Assembly: GCA_003644265.1 (NCBI GenBank)
Contig: QNBX01000042.1
Location: 1-29,009 of the forward strand
Length of the DNA: 29,009 bases
Direction: 5' to 3'
Source: Planctomycetota bacterium
Lineage (GTDB): Bacteria; Planctomycetota; B15-G4
Under the pieces are notes generated by a model. That model was not told the DNA's origin and searched no databases. It saw nothing but the letters and a program-made list of their open reading frames with translations. A program made the translations under genes and the position numbers. Of this stretch, positions 10,327-17,530 are shown in pieces. Position 1 is the first letter of the stretch. Every line of letters starts with the position of its first letter.

Positions 10327-11964
10327 TCAGCGCGCCTGCAGTGACTTGATGAGCTCGGCCAGCCCGGCCAGGTCGAGGCTGGAGCCCACGCGCCAGCGTC
10401 GCCCGAGGCCGCCGACCCACAGGGTCAGGGGGATCTCGTGCTCCGTACGGAGGCGCTCGACCAGCTCCGGCTGCATGTCCGGCATGCCCTGCATCAGCCC
10501 TGCGATGGTGGTGAACATGCGGCCGTAGTCCATGCGCATGACCGCGCGCGTGTGCATGCCGTCCAGCTGGTCCAGGGCGCGCAGCAGCGACTGCGGCGGG
10601 TTGCCGCGCGGTGCGTCCAGGCGCGCGCTGGCGGACTCGCTGCGCGTGCCGCCGGCCATGACCACGCGACCGTCCCCGGCGGTGGTCACGTAGCGCATGA
10701 CGCCGTCGCCGTACATCTGTCGCAGTATCTGGTCCACGGCCGGGTCGTCGTCGCCGGAGCTCTCCAGCATGGCCGACATGTCCACCACCAACTCGGTGGA
10801 GGGTCGCCCGTCGCGTGAGCTCTTGATCAGCTCGACCGCGCGCCCGCCGATGACCTCGAGTCCCTGTTGCATGAACACGCTCAGCGTGTCCACGAAGGCG
10901 TCGGCGTCATCGGCCTCGAACAGGTAAGCGCAGTCGATGCCGCCGGGGGAAAACTCGCCGTCCATCACGAACACGTGGCCGCAGCGTCTGGAGACCACCT
11001 CCAGCGTGGCCAGGTACTCGATCAGCGCGTCCTCGGAGGTGTCCGGCCAGACGTCCACGGTCTCGAGCATCCAGCCGCGTGTGGCCTGCGCGAAGGCGCC
11101 GGCGTCGATGGCGCAGACCATCTGCATGGCCGCGCCGCCGTCCAGCCAGGCCACCATCTCGTCCAGCGTGTCGCACTGCGCCGCGGGGATGTCCGCCAGG
11201 GGGCTGCCCGGCACCACGTCCACCTGGCCGGACACGTCCAACGAGCCGTCCAGCATGGAGAGGCCCAGTTCGATTGAATCCACGGCCTGGGCGCCGTCGA
11301 AGACAAAGCGCACGTAGGCGGACATGAGCGCCGCGGGATCCATGCCGCCCATGCTGCCGGCGGGGGCCTGCGCGGCCATGCTGGGCACCATCAGCTCGGC
11401 CATGGGGCGCAGCGGCGCCAGCATGCTGGCCAGGTCGGCGCGCAGCGCGAGCTGCCCGTCCGGCAGCGGCGCGGTCAGGGGGGCGAGCGCGTTGCCCGGC
11501 GTGTAGGTCGGGTCGCGCGAGAGGCCGAGGTAGCGGCCGTCCTCATGGATGGTGACGCCCTCCAGGCCGGCACGCAGCGCCGCGGCGTCCGTCACGGGGA
11601 GCACGATTACGGGCTCGGCGCTCGTTCCGGAGGGAGCCAGCGCCACCAGCAGCGGCCGGTCGTGATCGATGAAGCGCTCGAACAGCGTGCCCTGCAGCGC
11701 GGCGGCCAGCGGCTGCAGCAGCGAAGGCGCGCGGCCTCCGAAGAGCGCCGACATGTCGGCCAGGGCCTGGTCGGCGACGGCCAGGGACGGCGCACCCATG
11801 ACCAGCGCCGCGTCGGTCGGCACCAGCCGGCGCATGGCCTCCAGATCGGCGGGGTCCGCGGGGGGCGCGCTGAAGCGCCTGGGCTCGGCCGCTTCGTCGC
11901 CGCAGGCGCAGAGCGCCAGGGTCAGCAGGGCGACGGCCAGGGGACGTGTTCGCTTGGCGGCCAC
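10327..11964 (-). CDS. Uncharacterised lipoprotein upstream of the kinase
   Basis: I do not recognise the family. The product is 545 residues if translation begins at GTG 11964; this start is chosen because GAGGAG lies six bases upstream and the sequence then opens directly into a lipoprotein signal (AAKRTRPLAVALLTLALCAC, acylated Cys probably residue 21). A longer frame reaching to 12024 has no such support. The mature part starts with an acidic linker, then alternates short beta and alpha stretches, with repeated phrases of the type LVPTDAALVMGAPS and a second half (LEVVSRRCGHVFVMDG, YLFEADDADAFVDTLS). This resembles large soluble proteins of the DUF3352 kind, but I cannot confirm it. It is first in a two-gene unit with the receptor kinase, so a role as outer ligand or sensor partner of the kinase's external TPR region is a reasonable guess. 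Confidence 0.8.
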   Translation of the reverse strand: MAAKRTRPLAVALLTLALCACGDEAAEPRRFSAPPADPADLEAMRRLVPTDAALVMGAPSLAVADQALADMSALFGGRAPSLLQPLAAALQGTLFERFIDHDRPLLVALAPSGTSAEPVIVLPVTDAAALRAGLEGVTIHEDGRYLGLSRDPTYTPGNALAPLTAPLPDGQLALRADLASMLAPLRPMAELMVPSMAAQAPAGSMGGMDPAALMSAYVRFVFDGAQAVDSIELGLSMLDGSLDVSGQVDVVPGSPLADIPAAQCDTLDEMVAWLDGGAAMQMVCAIDAGAFAQATRGWMLETVDVWPDTSEDALIEYLATLEVVSRRCGHVFVMDGEFSPGGIDCAYLFEADDADAFVDTLSVFMQQGLEVIGGRAVELIKSSRDGRPSTELVVDMSAMLESSGDDDPAVDQILRQMYGDGVMRYVTTAGDGRVVMAGGTRSESASARLDAPRGNPPQSLLRALDQLDGMHTRAVMRMDYGRMFTTIAGLMQGMPDMQPELVERLRTEHEIPLTLWVGGLGRRWRVGSSLDLAGLAELIKSLQAR

Positions 11965-11970
11965 GGTGGA

Positions 11971-11976
11971 CTCCTC
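11971..11976 (-). promoter_or_regulatory. Shine-Dalgarno GAGGAG that fixes the lipoprotein start at GTG 11964
   Basis: On the minus strand GAGGAG is followed by six bases and then GTG at 11964. It is one of the clearest ribosome sites in the window and argues against the longer frame beginning at 12024. Confidence 0.7.
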
Positions 11977-12074
11977 AAGGTGAAGGGACAGCGATCCAGG
12001 TCCTGCTCGCGGCGCGCAGGCCAAGGGCAGAACGTACCAAGTGTGCCGCCGCGGCCCGGGAGCGCCCGCACTTG

Positions 12075-12084
12075 AGAATATTCT
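12075..12084. promoter_or_regulatory. Perfect 10-bp palindrome AGAATATTCT, candidate operator
   Basis: AGAATATTCT is self-complementary and is the most AT-rich spot in a GC-rich intergenic region between divergent genes. It lies about 110 bases before the lipoprotein start. It could be an operator or part of a -10 region on the minus strand. Symmetry does not extend past ten bases. Confidence 0.35.
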
Positions 12085-12196
12085 GGAGAAACCCTGCGCG
12101 ACTCGCGGCCGCCTTGCGCTGATCTGACTTGCCCCGGGTGACTCATCCGGAGCACGAGCCGGATTTCGGCAGCGCCGAGATCATCTACTGATGAGG

Positions 12197-12212
12197 CTTC
12201 CCCCGCGGGAAG
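12197..12212 (+). other. Short perfect hairpin CTTCCC-CCGC-GGGAAG
   Basis: A six-base-pair stem with a four-base loop, about 215 bases before the ATG at 12428 in the intergenic region. No T-tract follows, so it is not an evident terminator. It may belong to a leader structure. Confidence 0.25.
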
Positions 12213-12427
12213 ACGGCTCCGGTGATCCGCTGTCCGGGGTCAGCGACCGAGATCGGCCGCTGGTCGAATGGGAAGGGCGAGGCCCCGCTGGGGGGCGGAC
12301 GTCTCGCCGGGTTCGGGCGGCGGATCATCGGGGTCACTTTTCCGGCCCCCTTTCTGGCCCGCGGTCGTTTGCCGGCCCCCGGCCGGATCAGGTCCCGCCG
12401 CTCGCGCGTGGCGTCTGGAGTGTGGTC

Positions 12428-13810
12428 ATGACTTGGCGCCCCTCGATTCTGACTGTGCCCTCGCTGCTCGGGCTGGCGCTGCTCATGGCGCCCGGCGCGG
12501 GGGCTCAGATCGCCGATGACGACGTGTACCTGGCCACGACGACGGGCATCTTCCGCGTGGCCGATCAATCGGCCGGCCAGCGCGTCCTGGCGCCCGCCGA
12601 CCTGGGGCTGACGCGTTTCGTTGAGCCCTCGCTGACCTGGATCCCCAACTCGCCCTATCTGTTGCTGACGCTGCGCGACTCGGGCGCAGGTGGGCGCGTG
12701 TTTCGTCTGGACATGAGCCTGGCGACGCCGAGGGTGGACGACTGGACCGCGCGGCTCGGTTCGCCCGCCGACCCGGTCGACGCCGCCGCTTGCCTGGTGA
12801 CCGAGCGGCTGTTTGTGCTGGACGCCGCAGCGGGGGCCATCCTGGCGCTGGACGGGCCCGCCGATCCGTCGGGTCCGGCCCACGGCGACGTCGCCCTGTG
12901 GGCGCAGACCGCCGTGCTCGAGCCCCTGTCGCTGGCAGTGAACGCGGCTCAGACCCACTACAGCCTGGTGGTTGTGGGGGCCCAGGAGATCTGGCGCTAC
13001 TCCGAGACCGAGCCGCCCGAACTGCTGGCTACGCCCGCCAACGGGCTCTTCCAGCAGACCGCCGCCAACCCGGTCACGGGCGAGTTCTACGTGCTGAACG
13101 AGCTGAACCACGTGTTCGGCAAGCTGTCGACGGGCGGTCTCGGCACGGCGGTGCTCAACTTCAACCTGGGCCCGCTCTGCAATCTGCCCGTGCGGCACCC
13201 CGAGGACATGGTCTGGGATGCGTCGCGCAAGCGCCTGGTGGTGGTGGCCGGTCGGGGTGTGGAGTGTCTGTTCGGCGGTGCAGCGGCGGGGCAGAGCAAC
13301 AGCGTGGTGCGCATGCCCTTCGCTATCGGTCCGGTTCAACCCAAGCTGCTCACGGCGCCGCTCAATGCCATCGACGGCAGTGACGCCGACCTGGCGCTGG
13401 TGCGCTGGGACGAACCGCAGATCGCGCGCCGGGGATCGCCCGGCACGACGCAGCAGGGCACGTCGTTTGGGTGGACCAGCAGCGGCTATCTCGGTCAAGC
13501 CGAGCTGGGCGAGGTGCTGTGGATGCGCGCGCACGGCGGGCCGGCGGACGCCCAGGCGTGGCTGCTGCTGGGTTCGGGCTTGAGCTCCACGGCGACCCTG
13601 GGGGGCACGCCGCTCATGCCCACGTGCTTCCAGCGGCATGCGCTGCTGCTCGATGGCGAGGGCGCGCAGACGCTCCAGCTGAGCGTGCCCAACGACGTGG
13701 CGCTCGCGGGTGTGGTGGTCTGGGCGCAGCTTTGGGCGGATGACTCGGAGGCGCCGGGCTCGGCCCGCTGGGTGCCGACGCAGGTGGCGGGCTACGCCAT
13801 CGGCGACTGA
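12428..13810 (+). CDS. Secreted propeller-like protein with variant C-terminal domain
   Basis: A 460-residue secreted protein of unknown function. The start is ATG 12428 because GGAG lies seven bases upstream and the product then begins with a clean signal peptide (about 1-26, ending GAGA-Q). The frame is open further upstream to 12191, but that part lacks protein-like character. Residues 30-330 contain repeated strand-rich segments such as DDDVYLATTTGIFRVADQS, FVLDAAAGAILALDGP, SLVVVGAQEIWRYSETEP and VWDASRKRLVVVAGRG, like those of NHL/YVTN-type beta-propellers. From about residue 350 a domain starting LGQAELGEVLWMRAHGG, with AWLLLGSG, GGTPLMP and WAQLWADD, looks like a diverged form of the C-terminal domain of the proteins at 922 and 3658. 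No catalytic motif is seen. Confidence 0.82.
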   Translation: MTWRPSILTVPSLLGLALLMAPGAGAQIADDDVYLATTTGIFRVADQSAGQRVLAPADLGLTRFVEPSLTWIPNSPYLLLTLRDSGAGGRVFRLDMSLATPRVDDWTARLGSPADPVDAAACLVTERLFVLDAAAGAILALDGPADPSGPAHGDVALWAQTAVLEPLSLAVNAAQTHYSLVVVGAQEIWRYSETEPPELLATPANGLFQQTAANPVTGEFYVLNELNHVFGKLSTGGLGTAVLNFNLGPLCNLPVRHPEDMVWDASRKRLVVVAGRGVECLFGGAAAGQSNSVVRMPFAIGPVQPKLLTAPLNAIDGSDADLALVRWDEPQIARRGSPGTTQQGTSFGWTSSGYLGQAELGEVLWMRAHGGPADAQAWLLLGSGLSSTATLGGTPLMPTCFQRHALLLDGEGAQTLQLSVPNDVALAGVVVWAQLWADDSEAPGSARWVPTQVAGYAIGD

Positions 13811-13915
13811 ACCTACAGCTGGAGACAGCGCTGGCGGGGTTCAACCGGAAACGCCGCGTGTGACGGCGCCCGCATCGGACGCGCGCGTCCGCGGCCAGCC
13901 TCGCGCCGCAGCGCG

Positions 13916-13924
13916 TGCTACGGT
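13916..13924 (+). promoter_or_regulatory. Extended -10 TGCTACGGT placed for a leaderless transcript
   Basis: TGCTACGGT fits TGnTAnnnT and ends seven bases before the ATG at 13932. Initiation at the usual distance would start the transcript at or next to the ATG, which also lacks a Shine-Dalgarno site. The two facts agree on leaderless translation. Confidence 0.4.
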
Positions 13925-13931
13925 CCGCGCC

Positions 13932-15053
13932 ATGGCGGAGCCCCGGCAACTCGTCCTGGTCGGTGGCGGTCACGCCCATGTCTTCGTGTTGGAAGCCTGG
14001 GCTCGTCGCCCCGTACCCGGCGTGCGCTTGACCGTGGTCGCGGACCTGCCCGTGGCCATCTACTCGGGCCTGGTGCCGGCCTGCGTGGCGGGCTTCGTCG
14101 AGCCGCGTGCGGCCGAGCTGGACCTCTCGGCCCTGGTGGCGGCGGCCGGCGCGCGGCTGGTGCTGGCGCACGCTACGGGCCTGGATCGAGAGGCGCGAGC
14201 GGTGCTGCTGCGGGGCGGCGAGCCCGTGCCCTACGACCTGGTCAGCTTCGACGTGGGCTCCACGGTGCGAGGCCTCGGGCTGGACGGCGTGACGCAGCAC
14301 GCCCTGCCCACTCGGCCCATCGGGGCGTTTCTCGAGCGCCTGGACGCGTTGCTCAGCGGGCCGCCGCCCGGTCCCCGGCTGGTGGTGGTGGGTGCGGGGG
14401 CCGCCGGTCTGGAGCTGGCCCTGTGCGCCCGCGCGCGCGGGGCCGCGAGCGTCGTCGTGATCGAGGCCGGACCCGAGCCGCTGGCGAGCTTCCCGGCCCG
14501 CGCCCGCCGGCTGTTGCAGCGCAGCGCCCGGGCGCGCGCGGTCGAGCTACGCACGGGCGTGCGCGTCACGTCTGTGCAGGCGCAGCAGGTGCTGCTCGAG
14601 GGCGGCGAGCGCGTGCCCTGCGATGCGGTCATCTGGGCCGCGGGGCCGGCGCCACACGACCTGTTTGAGCGCACGGGCCTGGCTTTGCACGCGGGCTACG
14701 TGTGTGTGGGCCCGACGCTGCAGTCGCCCACGGACGGGCGCGTGTTCGCCGCCGGGGACTGCGCCTGGCTGCTGGGTCACGAGCTGCCCCGCATGGGCGT
14801 GCACGCCGTGCGCCAGGGTCCGGTGCTGACCCGCAATCTGATGGCCCACCTGCGCGGCCAGCCGCTGGCAGCCTGGCGGCCGCAGGCGGACGTGCTGCGG
14901 CTGATGAACCTGGGCGACGGCACGGCTCTGGGTTGCAAGTGGGGGCTCACGGTCTCCGGGCGCTGGGTGGCGCGCTGGAAGACCTGGCTGGACACCAGCT
15001 TCATGCGACGCTTCACGGTGCCTCCCGGCGCGAGCGGCCCCGCCGCCGACTGA
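13932..15053 (+). CDS. FAD-dependent pyridine nucleotide oxidoreductase (NDH-2-like, SelD N-terminal-type family)
   Basis: A 373-residue two-dinucleotide-fold flavoprotein. The first Rossmann motif is VGGGHAH (10-16), followed by a family phrase IYSGLVPACVAGF and later SFDVGSTVR. The second nucleotide-binding motif is VVGAGAAGLELAL (about 153-165), and the C-terminal FAD motif is GRVFAAGDCAW (about 265-275). There is no CxxC redox pair near the N-terminus, so it is not a thioredoxin-reductase type and sits closer to NDH-2 or sulfide:quinone reductase. The GGGHAHV and YSG blocks match the family that also occurs as the N-terminal half of selenide, water dikinase fusions; no selD-like domain or gene is present here. 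The start is ATG 13932; the longer open frame upstream overlaps the preceding gene and is ignored. Substrate unknown. Confidence 0.88.
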   Translation: MAEPRQLVLVGGGHAHVFVLEAWARRPVPGVRLTVVADLPVAIYSGLVPACVAGFVEPRAAELDLSALVAAAGARLVLAHATGLDREARAVLLRGGEPVPYDLVSFDVGSTVRGLGLDGVTQHALPTRPIGAFLERLDALLSGPPPGPRLVVVGAGAAGLELALCARARGAASVVVIEAGPEPLASFPARARRLLQRSARARAVELRTGVRVTSVQAQQVLLEGGERVPCDAVIWAAGPAPHDLFERTGLALHAGYVCVGPTLQSPTDGRVFAAGDCAWLLGHELPRMGVHAVRQGPVLTRNLMAHLRGQPLAAWRPQADVLRLMNLGDGTALGCKWGLTVSGRWVARWKTWLDTSFMRRFTVPPGASGPAAD

Positions 15054-15138
15054 GGGGCCTGCAGCGCGGTCCTCAACTCACCCGCCGCGCCGATCGATAG
15101 ACCGGCAGCGGCGGGAATCGCTGGATGGAGGCGCATGC

Positions 15139-17433
15139 ATGCGAGCCAAGCTGGTTCTCAGCGGATTGCTCTTGGCCGCCCCCGCGCTGCTCGCGGGGGA
15201 CCCGGGCCTGAGTTCGAAGGTGGTGCCGCTGCTGGTCATCCAGCCCGACTCCGTGCTGGTGGGGGCGGGCTTCGACACGCGCGTGATCGCCGCGGCCGAT
15301 GTGGACGGGGACGGTGACGAGGACGTGCTGCTGGCCAACTTCGAGCAGGAGAGCGTGTTCTTCCGCAACGACCGTCGGGCGGGCCTGCACGCGCTGGCCT
15401 TCGAGGCGGCCCCCTTTGCGCCGGGACCGACCTTCGACGCGGCCTTCGGTGACGTGGACGGCGACGGCGACCTGGACCTGGCCCTGGCCATGGGGCACGG
15501 CCAGGACAATCAGCTCTGGATGCACGTGCCGGTCTCTCGTTCGCAGGGCGGTCTCCGCTTCGAGGCGGCCCCCAGCGGCGCCCTGGCCGGTGACGGCGCC
15601 GACTCCTTCGCCGTGAGCTTCGCCGACCTGTCGGGCGACGGGCTGCCGGCGCTGATCGTGGCCAACAAGGGCGCGCCCAACGCGGTCTACCTCAATCAGG
15701 GCGGCCAGCTGCAGCGCCTGAGCGACGCGGCCCTGGACGCCGACGCCGAGCCCAGCCGCGACGTGGCGGCCGGCGACCTGGACGGCGACGGCGATCTGGA
15801 GCTGGTGTTCGCCAACAGCAACGACCTCGCCAACGTCGTCTACTTCGATCAAGGCGGGCTGCAGGGCGGTGAGCAGGGCCACTACCAGCGCCTCAGCGGC
15901 GATCCGCTGGCGGACGACGTGGGCGCCAGCAACGGCCTGGCCCTGGGCGACCTGAACGGTGACGGGTTCCTGGACGTGGTGATCGCCAATCGGCAAGGGC
16001 AGCTCAACCGCATGTACGCCGGGGACGGCGCCGGGCACTTTGCGCTCGACCCCACCCAGGCTCCCAATCAGCACGGCGGCGACAGCTACGACGCGGTCAT
16101 CGGCGACCTCGATCAGGACGGGGCTCAGGACCTGCTGATCGTGAACCGCGACAGCCCCAGCGTGCTCTTCATGAACCGCGACGGGCGGCTGTTGCCGGTG
16201 CCGTCCGGCCCCCTGCCGGCCCTGTCGGGAGACGCGCGCTCCGGCGTCCTGATCGACCTGGAACAGGACGGGCTGATGGACATCGTGGTGGCCAACACCG
16301 GCGGCGCCAGCAATCTGGTTCTCGCCGGCGCGCTGCGGGCTCAGGGCACGCTGCCGCTGAGCGCTGCGGTAGCGGGCGCCTCAGGCAGCGTGCGGGCGTA
16401 CAGCGACGTGCGACCCGGCCACGAGCGCGAGCTGCTGCGCGTGCGCGTCGAAGGCCTCGCGCCGGGCCAGGAGCTCACGCTCTTTGCCGGGCTGCCGGGC
16501 CAGGCTGCCGATGTCCTGGTGGGCCAGCTCAAGCCACGCAAGCCGACCGGCTCCTATCAGTGGCTGAGCGACACCAGGAAGGGCCACGAGCTGCCGCTGG
16601 GCGTGAGCACCCTGCCCATGCTGGCCCATGGCCCGTTGGAGCTGCGCGCCGGCTCCGAGGTTCTGCTCAGCGGCCGCGTGCCGCTCTACGGCGAGTTCAG
16701 CGAGCGCCGGGCCAGCGCGTACCTGGTGCGACCGCTCACTGACCTCTTCGGTGACACGCGCGGCCGGGTCCGCATCAGCTCCGATGCGTCACGGCAGGTC
16801 GAGCGCATGCAGGTGCGCGCCGACGAGCTGGCCCCCGGGCTGGCCGGCGACCTGCGCCTGTGGCTCGGGGACCGTGGGCAGCTGCTGGATCAGGGGCCGC
16901 TGCTCCCCCGGCATGATCGCGCCGAGTGGCGCGTCAACACCCGCAAGGGCGATCTGCTGCCGCTGGGCGCCGCAGACGTGTTCGCGCTGGCCGGGCGAGA
17001 GCTGATCGTGCGCGCGGGAGCACGCAGCGTGCTGAGCGGGTGTGTGCCTGAGTTCGCACCCAACAGCGGCGTGTCCCGTGGCGTGGCGGAGCTGCACGCG
17101 GCCGGCAGCCCGGAGGCCCGGGGCCGGGTCTACTTGCGGCGCCGCGCGAACGTCGGTGACGAGCAGTGGCAGCTCTCGATCTGGAAGCTGGAGCTGGCGG
17201 CGGCGCCGCGTCTGGTGATCGAGACCGCGCCGGGCAGCGAGGTGTTTGCCTTTGCGGCGGACCTCGAGCCCGGCAAGCACCCGGGGCGCTGGGAGTTGCG
17301 ACGGCGCCGTCGCAAGGGTCAGCCCCTGCCGCTGGAGGCCCTGTCGGTGGCGGACCTGGCAGGACGGGGGCTGCAGATCCGCGACGCCCAGGGTCTGGCC
17401 TTGCTGGTCGGCGTGGTACCCGCTGTGCAGTGA
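15139..17433 (+). CDS. Secreted FG-GAP/VCBS propeller protein with three C-terminal repeat units
   Basis: A 764-residue exported protein. ATG 15139 has GGAGG seven bases upstream and is followed by a signal peptide (MRAKLVLSGLLLAAPALLAG). Residues 40-400 hold about seven FG-GAP/VCBS units with calcium-binding loops such as DVDGDGDED, DVDGDGDLD, DLDGDGDLE, DLNGDGFLD and DLDQDGAQD, each followed by hydrophobic residues and an Asn-rich turn; this should fold as a seven-bladed propeller. Residues 416-764 are three copies of a ~105-residue unit (starting near 416, 538 and 657) with common landmarks: GxVR at the start, a W near the middle, then KG, LPLG, an AGR-like turn, VRAG and a closing Leu-x-G-x-VP. 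I do not recognise this unit. The protein is probably extracellular and adhesive or ligand-binding. Confidence 0.88.
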   Translation: MRAKLVLSGLLLAAPALLAGDPGLSSKVVPLLVIQPDSVLVGAGFDTRVIAAADVDGDGDEDVLLANFEQESVFFRNDRRAGLHALAFEAAPFAPGPTFDAAFGDVDGDGDLDLALAMGHGQDNQLWMHVPVSRSQGGLRFEAAPSGALAGDGADSFAVSFADLSGDGLPALIVANKGAPNAVYLNQGGQLQRLSDAALDADAEPSRDVAAGDLDGDGDLELVFANSNDLANVVYFDQGGLQGGEQGHYQRLSGDPLADDVGASNGLALGDLNGDGFLDVVIANRQGQLNRMYAGDGAGHFALDPTQAPNQHGGDSYDAVIGDLDQDGAQDLLIVNRDSPSVLFMNRDGRLLPVPSGPLPALSGDARSGVLIDLEQDGLMDIVVANTGGASNLVLAGALRAQGTLPLSAAVAGASGSVRAYSDVRPGHERELLRVRVEGLAPGQELTLFAGLPGQAADVLVGQLKPRKPTGSYQWLSDTRKGHELPLGVSTLPMLAHGPLELRAGSEVLLSGRVPLYGEFSERRASAYLVRPLTDLFGDTRGRVRISSDASRQVERMQVRADELAPGLAGDLRLWLGDRGQLLDQGPLLPRHDRAEWRVNTRKGDLLPLGAADVFALAGRELIVRAGARSVLSGCVPEFAPNSGVSRGVAELHAAGSPEARGRVYLRRRANVGDEQWQLSIWKLELAAAPRLVIETAPGSEVFAFAADLEPGKHPGRWELRRRRRKGQPLPLEALSVADLAGRGLQIRDAQGLALLVGVVPAVQ

Positions 17434-17481
17434 GCGTCGCTCGTTGACGAGAGCTGAGTTTCCGGGCCGCGCGTGCGCCGT

Positions 17482-17487
17482 TAGGCT
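17482..17487 (+). promoter_or_regulatory. Candidate -10 element TAGGCT before the beta-lactamase-like gene
   Basis: TAGGCTGGGGGCCTCTC here closely matches TAGGCTGGGCCCTCTC before the endonuclease I gene (3617). With a 17-base spacer the -35 position reads TTTCCG, a weak match. The box ends 43 bases before the proposed TTG start at 17531. Confidence 0.35.
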
Positions 17488-17530
17488 GGGGGCCTCTCGC
17501 CTCTCCCCACGCGATGCGCTGGAGCTCAGC

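Larger units (their letters stand above)
11965..12427. other. 463-bp divergent intergenic region
   Basis: The region separates the minus-strand lipoprotein-kinase operon from the plus-strand gene starting at 12428. It holds a Shine-Dalgarno site for the former (11971-11976), an AT-rich palindrome (12075-12084), a short GC hairpin (12197-12212) and a repeated CCGGCCCCC (near 12344 and 12373). An open frame from ATG 12191 runs into the plus-strand gene, but its composition (Arg, Gly, Pro, Ser) looks non-coding. A long 5' leader or regulatory RNA is possible, but no known riboswitch pattern was recognised. Confidence 0.5.

Noticed and set aside
12188..12213. CTGATGAG followed by a hairpin, recalling a hammerhead ribozyme core
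   Set aside because: The required GAAA strand after stem II and a cleavage-site triplet with matching stems are missing; the bases after the hairpin read ACGG.
12191..12427. Upstream extension of the gene at 12428 to ATG 12191
   Set aside because: The extension is Arg, Gly and Pro-rich and would place a clean signal peptide in the interior of the protein; GGAG before ATG 12428 supports the shorter form.
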